In this document: piece by piece, positions 1 through 12,650 of the stretch
How the letters are laid out: each line of letters starts with the position of its first letter
How positions within the stretch are numbered: position 1 is the stretch's first letter
Assembly (NCBI GenBank): GCA_950022655.1
Contig: OX465587.1
Location: 24,803,716-24,867,715 of the forward strand
Length of the DNA: 64,000 nt
From: Alentia gelatinosa
Lineage: Eukaryota > Annelida > Polychaeta > Phyllodocida > Polynoidae
Reading direction: 5' to 3'
Made by a program: the position numbers and the translations under genes
Notes under the pieces: model-generated
The model's database searches: none
What the model saw: only the letters and a program-made list of their open reading frames with translations
Told to the model about the DNA's origin: nothing

Positions 1-624
1 CGTTTTCGTTTATGCTGTGAATAAATGTGTATTCATGATTTAGGGTGGTAATTGCAAATTAGTGAGTTATTGATATCTAACATTCAAGAAAGGTATTTGA
101 ATAAAAGATTCTACTTTGGTATCTTTTGAGAAGTTTTTTGTACTGGGATCCGCAGATTCTGACTGTCAGGGGACAATGTCAGAGTTCTGACTCCGATTTC
201 CTTTTTTCAACTGGTCCAAACTGGACAAAATATATACATGTATGCCAATAACTAACTGAATTTTGGGTTGTTTAAGCTTAGTATAATCGAAAACATGGTA
301 CAATCTGTAGTACATGATCGCATGATTCCAGCTGCTGGTAATAGGCACTGTTGAACCTCATTACTATGAAAAAGCTTGTAGGATATGAGATTCATAATGT
401 CCAAGTGCGCTCACCAACCAGTGTAAAAAATTATAGTGGAAGAACTCAGTGTATAATTAATTCACAGATGTAGCTGCATATTATTACCCATGATAGGTTA
501 GAAAATTATCACATTGCGGTGAAGTAATGGCTGCTCTGTCACACAGAGGAGAGGCTGGAGAGAAATACATTTATTCAGGTCACAGCAGTGTGAAATTATC
601 ATAATTGCAAACGGTTACAGGATA

Positions 625-1045
625 TCTCGACCTGAAACGAACTCGACTCACAGTTGTCAGGAGAACCCGACCAGTTTTGGAGAATTCGACCCGCGAATTC
701 GACCTGTTTTAGATACTTATAGATAGACAGTTTTATGTAAGAGGGAATGTCTGACTAGTTAACTTTTAGACGGATAAACCAGCAGATTTGGAAACTAAGT
801 CCATTCAGGATTAGGGGTAGGGTGGTTAGGGTTAGTGGTAAGGTTAAGGGTAAGGTTTTCTTCCCCCGAGAAGACTGAATTTGAAGCCAATATAACCTAC
901 TTACTACTAAATATAGTATTCATCCACAATGGTAATAAGATACTTGAGTTTGGTTGATTCAAAACTGGTCGAGTTCGTTACGGGTCGAGTTCGTTACGGG
1001 TCGAGTTCGTTACGGGTCGAGTTCGTTACGGGGCGAGTTCTCCAG
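625..1045. repeat. Inverted-repeat element with 15-bp tandem terminal motif
   Basis: The right side has four tandem copies of a unit GGTCGAGTTCGTTAC (about 967-1035) followed by GCGAGTTCTCC. The left side has the reverse-complement motifs GAACTCGAC, GGAGAACCCGACC and TTCGACC between about 630 and 710. Opposite orientation of the same motif at both ends suggests a non-autonomous inverted-repeat transposon. The ends are imperfect and no target duplication was established. Confidence 0.4.
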
Positions 1046-2930
1046 TAGTCATACAAACAGGCGGTATACAGACAAGGGTTGGTGTGTGTTATAACCCAGC
1101 TGCTGGAGGAAAGCCTCAGGTCGAGTGAACGGCAAATACAATCCCGCTCAGCCAAAACCTCTCTTGTAAACAAACTGTAGTCCAAAAACTAGCACAGTAT
1201 CTCACGCGCTCCTGTCTATGCTCCTTCGCCTTAGGTGTTCTGCTAGATGTAGAGAAATAGAGACGGCTCTATAAGAAATACCCCCTGTTTATTGTCCATA
1301 CAGTAACCTGTGTTTACCGAATGTTCGCAAGAACAATAGATCTTAACTTGAATCATACAGAAGGAGTATACATTATAAAACATGTATAGATTTGGATGAC
1401 CTGGATGTAAGCCAAGGGCAAATAACCGACGAAGAAGAATGTTTTTTTTCTCACGATGTCACAGCTGGGAGTGATTAGGGGCAGTTCTGATAACTGTCAT
1501 TCAAGGTAGCATCGCTAGGGAAGAAGGACATTGCCTCGTCTTGTTTTTATTCTCGAACTTATGATGATATATACAAAGAAAATTTCATACGATTAGACAG
1601 CAATACATGTCCGTGATTCAAGAAACAATAGCTAGTGTATTGTATACATGTTATGGCTTTACTTTAAAAAGCAGATTGAGCAAACGTTGAATCATGAATG
1701 GCACTGGAGCTTATCAGGGATAAGGTATTTTCGCCGTAAATCGGTTTAAATCCAGAAGAAAAAAGGGGGGGGGGGAGAATAGGAAAAAACGTCAGATGTG
1801 CTTAATGCATGCCGGGAGGTTGCGAGTCCGTGTGAGATTCTTCTGAGCGTAGAAAAGTGTAAACATTCTACTTGTATTGAAGTAGGCGTAGACATGACGC
1901 CAAATACGGTGGGATTGTCTAGGCCCATGGTGTCTCATTCACGCAAAAATTAGACTTACGTAGACCCACAGGTTGGTCCTGTGCGAAACCCTGAAACCAG
2001 TCTAGAGTAGTGAGTCAATCTACTGAAGCATTTTAACGGTTTTCACCATAGTCAACGTGTTTAGAGATGCCTCCTCACTGTCGTCATATCACAGAGAAGG
2101 CTATTTTGTGTGGTATATGTAGGACCGCCTGTGGCATCACATACATTACTTTTTATTTTTTATTAGACTTGCAGTTTGAGTAAAGCAATTCTGTTCCATT
2201 GTAATAAAGTGTTACAGTGCGTATTATAATACACATCACACGCTATTTAACTTGTTGATAATAACTGGATTCCAGTCGCACATGTTGAGCGAGCTCACCA
2301 AAGGGGAAATTGGCAGCAGGCATTATTCGACTGGTGCTCTTGCCAATTGCCAAACTCCAGCAGTGTTGAGTGCGTCAGACTCAACCCAAGTGTATCACTG
2401 AATCCTGACGGACTGAAAGAGTTTTCAATGCAAACTGGAATGATGTCAGTGTCCAGAAATAGGAAGAGTGTAAGGGAAACACTAGACTTGCTCAAGTCTT
2501 TGATTATGAACATTCATTAAATGATTAAAAAGAATAAGAATAAAGTTAATTAAAGTATGTAACTGGCCCATGAATCCTGTGTCCCAACGAGGAGGGTACC
2601 CATAGGATGCAGGGACTGGAGCCAGTCTAGGGAAACACCTGAGTGTGTCCAATCAGGACGTGGGAGCAGGCTATGGGTGTCCTTCTCCTGATTGGCTGAA
2701 TGTTAATTCTCATGAATACATGGATTGGTGAGGCAGTCCGGATGACGTGAGAAAGTGACTTCAAACCCGTCACAATTAGCCTTATAGGCTGATCCAGTGC
2801 GGCTCATCTATCATTTAATATGCACACTAAACCAGTATAATCTGTAAACTGCATGCATCATAATCAAACTTTAAGGCGACACAATACTGAGAATTTATTT
2901 GAAAACTTATCTGGTTATTTTGATTACAGA

Positions 2931-3180
2931 GTGGCAGTTTTTACAGGGAAATCCAATTTCCAATTTATGAAATTATATCTGTTCTTTAAAAGAAAGATGG
3001 TATAAATTGAGCTTCATTCACGCCAATAAATTAGTGGTTTAACCTCCCCACACATCCTCAGCTCTATTCCATGGCCAACATTGATGTGTTTTCTCATGTT
3101 TTCTCAGTCTCTCTGAGGCAATAAATTCCACATGAAAGATATTTTTATCTTGGCCTGACCGCAACTGACATCTCTGTAAT
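2931..3180. repeat. Dispersed repeat family C, copy 1
   Basis: This copy begins with GTGGCAGTTTTTAC and ends with CAACTGACATCTCTGTAAT. Between them are conserved blocks including TCCATGGCCAACATTGATG, TCTCAGTCTCTCTGAGGCA and AAATTCCACATGAAA. The same order of blocks recurs at 5750-6018, 9391-9642 and 10507-10693, so this is a mobile-element family, probably non-autonomous. It has no coding capacity. Confidence 0.6.
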
Positions 3181-4924
3181 CAGATAACAAAAATTATTGA
3201 ATTTTGATTCATTTTCTATGGAGAATTAGCCCTCTGGCCTGCGCCCCTGCCCGGCTCACAGGGCCGCCCGCAGCCCACAGTCGGCCCGCAGAACGAGGTA
3301 TCGCCCCGCCACCTTCATGTAGCCACCTTGTTGACATCATCATACCGGTCAGAATCTGTGCCTATCTGTTGATATCTGTGGGCGAAAAGGTGAGGGACCC
3401 GGTCTGGGAAGTGTAGATGTGTGAAACTGAAACTGTGTATTTTACCACCAGACTTCCTGTTTGTTTTGGTCAGTTACTGCGGTTTAATTTCTTATACTAG
3501 GCCACAAAATGGATGAGTAAATCTACCAGGAAGTAAAGACCCGCATATAAGTGACACTGCGAATACTTTGTAGGTAAATGCTAGATAAATAAGTTTTGAT
3601 AAATTACTTCATAGGCGCCATTGAATGTATTGTGTATTTCCGGAGTTTCCGTATTTATGATAATGTCGCAAATAGATAACATCCAGACTTGTTCCCTACG
3701 CCATGAGAACACTGCTCAACGCACATTTTGTAGGTTCACAGTATCAAAAACAAAGAAAATAGCATCCGATTCAGGTATCAAAGGCATATGTGGAAATATG
3801 AGATAGGGAGGAATACAACTCAAACAGAAACACGCTTATCGTAGCGTAGCACATATACTCAAAAAGGTATAAAACAGAACATCAGCAAACGATTCTCTCG
3901 TTTATTTTCTTCAGATTTTTTTGGCGAGTGAGGGGGGGGGGGGGGTGCCCACGAGATTGTCCACAAACAGGTTACAAGAGCTGACATTGAAAGCATCTTG
4001 CTGTTCAGAATATCACACCTCTATCGCTAGAAGCGGTGCGGATAGAGCAGGGCGGTAATGCGCTGGCCGTGCCCCACGCTGAATCCAGATGCTGTGATCC
4101 CCGCCCGCGTGGTCAGGGTATTTATACACCGCTGTTAGAGACACCGCACCCCGCGGCCCCGGCTCCTCGTGCCCGGGTCGATGGCTGTACGCCGTCTTGT
4201 TTTCTCTCCTATTGAGCAGCTCCACAATACATGTCCGCTATCGTATTCTACACGAGGTTGATTCAGTGCGAAATAGCACTCAGGTATCACCTGTGGAGTT
4301 TAAAAATTTTTTTTTATTCAGAGTAATATATTAAGACAACACACAATCGCCAATTGGCGTTCTTCTTTGCAGCGTCCTCGGACAGCACAGAAAAAGGACA
4401 GGACATCACAATCAACAATAACTGTGTATTATCTACTCATATAAATAACTTGTTGTTAATCACACTCTCACAGGTTATATGAATCTGAGAGTATTATCGT
4501 GATAATTAATATTTCGTGTCTTTGCCTTCAGTATATATTAGTTTCGACAACAACAGACAAACAAGACAAACATAACTTCAATAAATTACTGAGTTATTGC
4601 AGTACGGAGCGCGGTTTTAAACGTTAGATATGTACTACGTTTTACATATTTTGGATTATTCCGGTTTGGGCAAATGCAGTAACAGCTGGTGCGATGCCGA
4701 CATATATCCGTGCGTAAATTTATAAAAATCGATGACAGATAACTTGCCGTCCAGATGTGTATAAGAATCAAGCACTAGCGTCCTGTGACAACTAGTTACC
4801 GCCATCACTTCTTTGATATATATACTGTATCAAAGTAAGTCTAATTGAACAAATTGCACGTTAAACTACCCAGACAAACAAATAAACAAACCACAGTACT
4901 TTGGATATTCTCTATGCATACAGT

Positions 4925-5035
4925 TACGGGTTCGAGTGCCATTGCAGCCTTTCTCCTTCATCCCCAGAAGTGGTAGACTTACTGCTGTATTAACAGCCCC
5001 CCACCCCGGACGTTAAAAACGAACAGGCATACACT
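4925..5035 (+). repeat. 5'-truncated tRNA-derived SINE fragment
   Basis: The string GGTTCGAGTGCCATTGCAG followed by CCTTTCTCCTTCATCCCCAG and AGTGGTAGACTT matches the box B and following body of the intact SINE at 11987-12322. A degenerate GGACGTTAAAAACGAACA tail resembles the same element's GGGACGTTAAATAAACAAAT end. The A-box half is missing. Confidence 0.6.
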
Positions 5036-5749
5036 TTGTATAGCTAAGTAGCAGGTGTACCGCATATATCCATGTGGCCAATGAAGTTTAGGATCATGTA
5101 GGATACATATGTTGGCTCCGTTAGGTACCTGATAGAAATCTGAAGTTCACAAATATTATTCGGTTAAGCAGATCCGAGCTGATCCCTCGTAATATGTAGC
5201 CAAATTTAGTAGGCAATTCGTGGAAGTAGGTTATTTGGCATGGCAATTGTTGCGATTCACATTTCTGACACTTTATAAACACTCCGTACTCTATTAAAAT
5301 AATTCTCTGATCAATATATCTACATTGTGCTGCTCACTTTGTATTCAAAATGTACACAACTATGTACATAATGATAGTGTATGGTACTTAACTGATTGTA
5401 TTTTTTTATATTTGACCAGGCCAAATAGATAATATCTTTGATATATGACCAAGTATTGTGTATGTTTTTGCTTGGCTAGTACTTGTGCCAACAAGTAGCA
5501 CTCACGGTAAAAATCTCATTACTCAAGGTCCAATGGACTCGACCTGTTAGTGTTTACAAATAGCATAACCGAGGAGAGGCCATAACCTGCTATGACGCAC
5601 CAAGTGTCACATGAATGAATACATTTTTAAAAATCTTTATCAATAAATTTTCGATGAGGGAAGATTATTCTCATTTTATGGTTATAACCATCATTTCGTT
5701 TGAGTATTTTTATATAATGTTTATTTGTTCTAACTTTGTGAATTCAGAG

Positions 5750-6018
5750 ATGGCAGTATTCCTCTCATCCAAGGAAATCCTATGTTTTTCGTTTTCAGTT
5801 AATGATATTTTCCTCTTGTGTAAAACAATGAGAGAATGAATTGAACCTTGTTCACACCAATACACAGTGGTCTAAACTTTTCAAAACACACCCGAGTCTC
5901 ATTCCGTGGCCAATAACGATGTGTTTTCCATATTTTCTCCGTCTCTCTGAGGCAGTAAATTCCACATGAAAAATATTTCCTATATTCTTTCATTACCCCA
6001 ACTGACCTCCCTGTTATT
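5750..6018. repeat. Dispersed repeat family C, copy 2
   Basis: It matches copy 1 in order: TGGCAGTATTCCTC near the start, then CGTGGCCAATAACGATGTG, TCTCTCTGAGGCAGTAAA, TTCCACATGAAAAATATT, and CCCCAACTGACCTCCCTG at the end. The two short open frames over this region follow the repeat and are not genes. Confidence 0.6.
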
Positions 6019-6349
6019 AATGTGCTCGAGTTTTTGCACTCAACGCGGCATAACGCCAAGTTTAGATATCTAGAGATAAGGAAGCAGGGCGGGGCCTGTA
6101 GGGTAGTGGGTGGTGGTGTAAACACTGGAGGATCTACCCTGGAGGTGGGTCAGCGCCCTGTACTGCCGGCGCGTGTGAGGAGGGAGCCGGGCAGCAGGGG
6201 GCAGGGAGAGGCAAGGTGCTGTTGTTTACTCCCCTGTACTACTGATAAAAAGAAAATTCATTATGATAGAGGAAGAGACCAGGAGCAAATGGTATGCTCA
6301 ACATAGATGAATGAACATGGAATTATGAATACAGTAGAACAATATATTA

Positions 6350-6559
6350 TATGGTAACCTGAAACCGTACCTCTGAGTGGCAACTGCCCTGGTATTATAC
6401 TGATGTGATGGTCTAGCGATGAAAACCAGCCTATGATAGGCTGACGCTTATGACCACTTGACTTGATGTCAACATATAATGTACATCTAGATCTGTGTAT
6501 AATTTCCTCATGGCGACATCAATAAAGAAAGTATGAAAAAAAAAAAAAAAAAAAAAAAA
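6350..6559 (+). repeat. Retroposed 3' end with AATAAA and poly(A) tract
   Basis: An AATAAA signal at 6521-6526 is followed after nine bases by an uninterrupted A tract of about 24 bases (6536-6559). This is the form of a retroposed transcript 3' end: a LINE or SINE 3' end, or a processed copy. The upstream 170 bases have no recognised coding sequence. The stretch at 6281-6341 shares AGGAGCAAATGGTATG and GATGAATGAACATG with 56689-56755, which shows another dispersed repeat next to it. Confidence 0.45.
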
Positions 6560-9390
6560 GTTATTTCGGTCTCTAGTGATTGGTCATGGTCGGCTGGGGA
6601 CGCCTATAAAACACTGAGACTCTGGCCCTCTGCTCCTTTCTAAATGTTCCAGTGTTACCTTACAGGTGGCGAAGGGTTAGTCATGTCTTGCAGCAGGCTC
6701 ATAGTCTGGGGCAACACTAAACTTTAGGCATGGTATATGAGCGTGTGGCCCACACTAAAAAAGCACACCGACACAGAGATAGCCAAAGTGGACCTTTATC
6801 TTGTTGATGGAATTTGTGCTTAGGGCGAGTGTACTACATACAGGTTGGCAGGCATATTGTTCATATTATAATTCATTCATTGATTCATTCATTTTCATTC
6901 TTTCCTTTCTACCTCATCTCATCTTACCTTATTTGCCTCATCCATCTATTTATCTCTTTAAAATATAACGCTCAAGGGGTGTCACTGACGTAGCCTGTAT
7001 GAGCACATCGTCCCGGTAAATATATCATGTTGACAGTGACAAGCACGGGAACGGATCACAGGCTGGGATCAAGTGTGGCCCTAATCTTTATACCAGGGAG
7101 CGGTCGACCTTGACCGGGAGTCCGTGAGCAGAATCTAGGCGGGGTTACTATGTCACTCCACAGGTGAATGCCACAGCGGGCAGTGCTATTACTCACCCAC
7201 ATACCCTAGAAGTAGGCTCCACCATATATCTAACGCTGCATGTTGTTTTTAAAACCCTCTCATGAGCAAAGGCGAGAGCTTCTTTAGAAATAAATTGTGT
7301 GGACGGAGAAAAAGTCCATGATATCCAGAACTGAGAAAAGCATTGGCACATACTATGGTCATCTAGGTCCATACTTTTGTGAGGTTCTTGATTTCTGTTA
7401 GCCTCAGGCTGTACACGTTGCTCTTCCTACAAAGAGTTTGATATCTTTGAAATATCATAGGGGCAATCCATAAAGTACGTAGGCACTGTTGGGGTGAGGT
7501 CAAAAATGTTGGAAATTTTGCGTATGATCCTTCTTTTTTCGACTGCGGACGAGATTGGGAGCGGTGGGATGTCACCATATTCAGACATTTTGTGTACATA
7601 TATATTGATAGCCCTAACGATGAATACTTGGGTAGAGTTGTGGAAACTGACAAGGTAGGAGATATCTTTCTACTCTTCGAGGAACCTCCGTTATTAGTTT
7701 CAGAGTCTATCCATACTCTGACATACCTCTAGCCCAGTCACGTCACAACACTTTTTAAAGTTATTTTTTTATTCAGGTAAGGTTCAGGTACAGATTTCAT
7801 AGCGGTCTACCGCCGTCCCTTTTCTAGCATTGTATAGCAGGCAGGTTGCTTGTGTTCATCGTTGTTAAACCTTGGCTATTTATAAGAAATTACAATTCAA
7901 ACAGTACTATACACACAACAAAATACACAATACAGCATACAATATAGAAATTATATATTTATAATACAGTAATATGATATAGTCAAGATTCATAGTACAC
8001 GCTCAAAAAAGTTCTACATAAGGAAACCTCGTAGCTACAAGATCCGAACGTTTCAGCCTGAAATAGGTTGATTGCATTTCATGTTTGAAAAAACAGTTCC
8101 GCTTAATCTCAAGATCTTTGAATAAAGGTTTATGCTGCACCAGCCGTTGGATTCATTCGATAAATATATGTTAGTCGTTATAGATAATATCCCAGGACGT
8201 CATATTCCCTATACACCCAATATCTCATGAGTGAGTGCAATACAGGTGATCAAACCATTAATACAGCGACAAGGGTATCTGTGATACGAGGTTGGTTCTA
8301 TATATATAGATTGCTTTAATATCAATGCATCTAGCACATGTAGATGCTGAACACAGCTGTAAATATTACTCAGTTAAATTATTAAATGGTATTTTTAATC
8401 AAATAAGTGGCAGGATGGTAATGGGCAAACAAAAACAGGCTGGGAATGGGCAAACAACAATGTATATAGTCTCCATACTTACTTTTGTTGAGTGCGGTTT
8501 AGTGCGGACAAATACCTTGCAACAGTAGAGAAGAAGCTTCACACACTAGTTTGATTTTTGTTTTTCGTGCCGACCGCTATAATGGCATATATAGGCTCTG
8601 GGCCAGTATCACATAGAGTCCAAGGGTCAATCACAGCCACAATACATGTGTGATTAATTACTCTGATGACAATCACCTGGGATCTGGAGAAGAGAATATG
8701 GGTAGAGTAACAGGAGGGGGCTGGAGGAAACATCCGAAAGAAGTTACTGGCCTATCTGACTTTCGCTTCTTTTCTTTTTCTTGAAATAGGACATTCCTGT
8801 CAACAACAACAAATTAACGACATAAATGATACTAAACCTGGCTCATTTTAGAGTGTGAAATGCTTCATTAGTATCGTAGATATCCATTTTATTACTGGAA
8901 ATAATATCAGCTGTGAATATTATGTGTATGTTGGAGTGAGACCAGGACAAGAGCCTCACGGGAATGCAGAATTGTGTTGTGGTTTACGCCATAAAGACTA
9001 CATTCAACACGTATGTCAGTGACCTCAGTTAGGGACGTCTAGATAAAAGGGAGTCAGGGGGCATAGAGTGCTCTACTCACACCTGCCATTTGAATGTACA
9101 AAGGTCATTGCTCATATATATGCTAACTAGGTCCATCAGTACTATGTCTACGGGTCGGACGTTAAACTTTGGTATTTTGTGTGACAGGGTTTTTTTGAAT
9201 ACCAGTGGTGTCTGACGTGGTGGGGAAAATGTAGGATACTGAGCGGTCGTATATGTAGTTTATTTACAAAGCAAACCTTTATTAGCACGATTTTCTTATA
9301 GACATACATTCAATGAATCTACCAGCAAATAACGGTAATAATGATATTCACCAATTAATGTTTTCAAACTTGTCTAATTTATACCCAGGG

Positions 9391-9642
9391 GTGGCAGTTT
9401 TCCACGGAAATTCTTCTCTTTTTTTTCTTCTTTTTTTTTCTTCAAATTTTCCTTATTTTTTGTATAAACTAGAATTGGGCATTATTCACTCCAATAAATC
9501 TATGGTTCGAACTTCCCTACACAATCTCATCCCTATTCCATGGCCAACATTGATGTGCTTTCTCAGTCTCTCTGAGACAGTAAATTTAACATGAAATACA
9601 TCTGCTCTTTCTCTCCTGACCCAAACTGACCTCCGTGAATTA
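9391..9642. repeat. Dispersed repeat family C, copy 3
   Basis: It starts GTGGCAGTTTTCCACGG and ends CCCAAACTGACCTCCGTGAA. It contains TTCCATGGCCAACATTGATG and a variant of the CTCTCTGAGACAGTAAAT block. Opposed open frames at 9313-9594 and 9486-9671 are by-products of the repeat. Confidence 0.6.
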
Positions 9643-10506
9643 TAGAAGTGGAGATTACAATGTAGTACCAATTTTGCCTCACTCCTAGTACCACCCCTTT
9701 CCTCCCCACCTCTACCCTCCAGTAAGACGAAAACACCTCCAGTGTCTCAATAATTCACCAGATAGAATCGCTGTAACAGAAACAGGAGCCTGGCTCGTGT
9801 GTGTGTGTACGTGGTTGTGCTTCAGTCTCGTCTTACACAGACTGCTGGGCTTACGTCAATCACCACGGCTACATGTGCCAATGTCGATGAAGCACTTGGC
9901 AGACTTGTGGAGACACGAGACCACGCACTGCTCTGCACCAGTGAGCTGCGTGTAGTTACTAACAAAGAAATTGATATTTAGAAAACGAGGCGAAAGCACT
10001 TCTATACTCAACCGATGCTACCTTGAAAGTGACAATAACTCATCAAATCCAAACCGGTGCTATGCTGTCTTCAACTGAAAAAAAAAAAAAAATAACAAAG
10101 AAATTGATGAGTGTTTGGTATGGTTTTTAAGCCTATGGACGTTTATTCCAAGCTAAGATAATGACGGATTCTAAACCTCTACCACTTGACGAGTCCCTTT
10201 AGGGTGGTCCATGTCAGGTTAAATAGTATTTATTTTCTTTCATTTTTTGTGCAATATAGTTTGTTTGTTTATTTATTTTCTATCTTTCTTTATTTGAATC
10301 CTTATTGTACATGGTCAATTACATCAGAGCTAGACATGTAGGTGTTTGGTATCAATAAAAGGGGTTTAGCCTCAACTGAGACCAGTCGATTTTCATGGTT
10401 TCACCCATGGTTTTTGGTGAGGTTTTTTTGTTAATTGTTGAATAGTACGTCAAGGTCCAGTCACATAGTTCGAGTACGACATACTACGGTCGGCACAGTA
10501 TCAGAC

Positions 10507-10693
10507 GTGGCAGCTTGCCAAGGATATCCATGTTTTCATTTTCAATTTATAAAATAAAACAGTGGTTTGAACCTCAGTCCCATGTAGTTTATGACGAGGA
10601 CATATTTTCCACATTTTCTCAGTCTACCTGTGGCAGCAAATTACACTTGAAGAGAATGTCCTCTTTTCTGACCCCAACTGTCATCCCTGGAGT
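10507..10693. repeat. Dispersed repeat family C, copy 4 (shorter, diverged)
   Basis: It starts GTGGCAGCTTGCCAAGG and ends with CTGACCCCAACTGTCATCCC. It keeps the TTTTCTCAGTCTACCTGTGGC and AAATTACACTTGAA blocks at lower similarity than the other copies. A further, very diverged fifth copy may lie at about 29050-29311. Confidence 0.5.
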
Positions 10694-10940
10694 TTACACA
10701 AACTAAAGAAATCAATGAAATACGACACAAGAAAGAGGTGAGAGAGAACAGCTGAGTGAATGAATAGTGTTCAGTCACCTCCTAATGTCACTAGACAATG
10801 GGGGCTTAGATAAGATGCCACTTAACTAGTGATATCCTGCGGACCACTGACAGGATGACACATCATTGACAAGCCCTTGACATAATGTGCGATATCTTAA
10901 CAGTAGTAACCTGTAAGTTGTTTCCATTTTTTTGTCTGGG

Positions 10941-11129
10941 CAGTGATATATCATTTTATCTTATCCTGGTATAAATATTGTAACGTAGACGTAACGTTAG
11001 AAACCCGTACCCAACAGGCTTGCAAGTATTGTAATGCATATTAATATTCATTTGGCTATCGCCTCGTTCATATCCCTGAGCACTCAATGGCATACTGAAA
11101 AGCAGACCAAACACTCATCAGTTTCTTTC
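10941..11129. repeat. Dispersed repeat family B, copy 1
   Basis: It shares the blocks CCCAACAGGCTTGCAAGTA, TTTGGCTATCGCCTCGTTCA and CAGACCAAACACTCATCAGT with 20003-20290. Other family members use the blocks TATCTCACCCC, CTATGGAGAAAAATACC and GAGTAATTCA around a central palindrome. It is non-coding and probably a MITE-like element. Confidence 0.5.
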
Positions 11130-11974
11130 TTATTATTAACCTGTGCATATTGTACTTACACTTACCAACGATTATAGAGACTCTTTACTCTTGCACTTAC
11201 TGACCTCTGCTCCCTGTATTGTATACATCATGTATGTTACACAATGGTGTATACTGTTGTATGGCCCAGGTTTGCGTACCCAAAATAATCTTTGAATGGA
11301 TATTTACAGCGATATCCTATCAATTTGAAGGCGTATGATTAAAGAAAAACCGACCTGGCATTTAATCTGATGAGAGTTAATCACTCCCAGACTCGTAAAT
11401 ATGCCCCTCCTGCCTAACGGCATCGGGGCAAGTATTTGCCGGTACGCGAGTTCGTAAATATTATCAGATTAACCTCTCAGTCCGTTTTCCTATAGTATTT
11501 CACTGCGAATTATGATGCAGCATAGATTTTCACATTCAATTACATTATAGGACCAGACGAGTAGTTGGAGTGTGTGGTATCATGTAATTTAGTCAAGTAT
11601 AGCGATATAATTCGATATATAATAAAATATGAATATGATATACAAAATTGCCCAAAATTTCCCAATATGCACTTATTTCCCTGAATCCCTATATGGGTGT
11701 AATATCATGCATATTATGTGTAATAGATGAGAGTGATAGTATTTCCTTTGTGTGAGACAGCAATAGTGTTATGATGGTTTTTATAGGTGATGATAAGCTG
11801 GCCCTATTTAGATACAATCGCTGAACCTGGTCCATTATCTGGGGCACTTTTTGAGGAGGTCTTTCTTGATATTATGAGCACCATACCTGGTAGTGCGCTG
11901 CTCTTGTTTTGTTTCTGGGTGTATTAATAACTATATCACGGTGCCCGATGAGCTTGTGTCTCTAAGCCATGACT

Positions 11975-11987
11975 ACTCAGCGCAATG
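11975..11987. repeat. Left target-site duplication of the SINE
   Basis: ACTCAGCGCAATG is repeated exactly at 12323-12335 on the other side of the element. Confidence 0.8.
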
Positions 11988-12322
11988 GGGAGTTAGCTCA
12001 GTGGTTAAGGCACTGGACTTGTAATCCCAAGGTTGTGGGTTCGAGTCTCACTGCAGCCGCCTTTCTCCTTCATCCCCAGCAGTGGTAGATTTTCTGTTAT
12101 ATCAAAGGCCAATCGTTCTCATACCATGTGTATGTGGTGTGGGAACTAAAAGAACTCTCACTTCGGTAAATGTGTAGGGGTGAGATTTCTACCTATAATC
12201 ATCTCATAGATTCGAACACCACCCTTGTGGTGTAAAACCAGCGAGAAAAGCTGAACGATGAGTTGGTCCCTACATACCCTCAGGGTCCCCTGGGACGTTA
12301 AATAAACAAATAAACCAAACCA
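11987..12322 (+). mobile_element. Intact tRNA-derived SINE with target-site duplication
   Basis: The head (about 11988-12058) resembles a tRNA: TTAGCTCAGTGGTTAAGG is box A and GGTTCGAGTCTC is box B. A 260-bp unrelated body and a tail of short A-rich motifs (AAATAAACAAATAAACC) follow. The 13-bp direct repeat ACTCAGCGCAATG flanks it at 11975-11987 and 12323-12335, the mark of target-primed insertion. The anticodon stem has mismatches, so this is a SINE promoter and not a working tRNA gene. It lies upstream of the first visible VMP1 exon, probably within a VMP1 intron. A second, truncated member is at 4925-5035. Confidence 0.85.
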
Positions 12323-12335
12323 ACTCAGCGCAATG
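12323..12335. repeat. Right target-site duplication of the SINE
   Basis: This is an exact copy of the 13 bases at 11975-11987, directly after the A-rich tail. Confidence 0.8.
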
Positions 12336-12559
12336 TCTTATATAAAAATAGAATATTACAAAGGGGCAAGCATTATTTCCAATAATCATTCGTGTCAACA
12401 AAACAATTACATCTGTATTTTTATATGACTTTAAAAATGCAACCCGTGAATCTTGAATTCAAACTGTATGATACTAATTGGGGTAAGATCAAATTGGACA
12501 TGACTTACTGCTTATTTTGAGAGAAATTAAGAATTTTTGTATTTTGTGTTATTTTGCAG

Positions 12560-12650
12560 GTTGTGGCGTAATAAAACGGTTGTAGCGTTTGCCGTCATCA
12601 CATTCCTAGCGTTTTTCGCCCTATATCGCATCAATGGTCCTCATCAAAAG
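12560..12650 (+). CDS. VMP1: VMP1 exon a (first visible)
   Basis: The acceptor is ATTTTGCAG and the donor AAAAG|GTAAGT. It encodes a membrane segment around [20 protein letters not shown]. It enters with two codon bases supplied by an unseen upstream exon. Confidence 0.9.

Larger units (their letters stand above)
1..12559. other. Gene-poor upstream region; VMP1 5' exons not located
   Basis: No stretch here could be matched to the cytosolic N-terminus expected of VMP1, nor to any other protein. The short open frames, including GC-rich ones near 3230-3330, 4013-4225 and 6030-6230, show no recognisable domain and no convincing splice borders. The content I can support is repetitive and is listed separately. 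Since the first visible VMP1 exon opens inside a codon, at least one upstream coding exon must exist, either unrecognised here or before the window. Confidence 0.55.

Noticed and set aside
816..860. Internal telomere-like repeat
   Set aside because: Only a few degenerate GGTTAGGG/GGTAAGG units, too short and irregular to call.
11988..12060. Functional tRNA gene
   Set aside because: Box A and box B are good, but the anticodon stem is mismatched and the sequence continues into a SINE body flanked by a target duplication.
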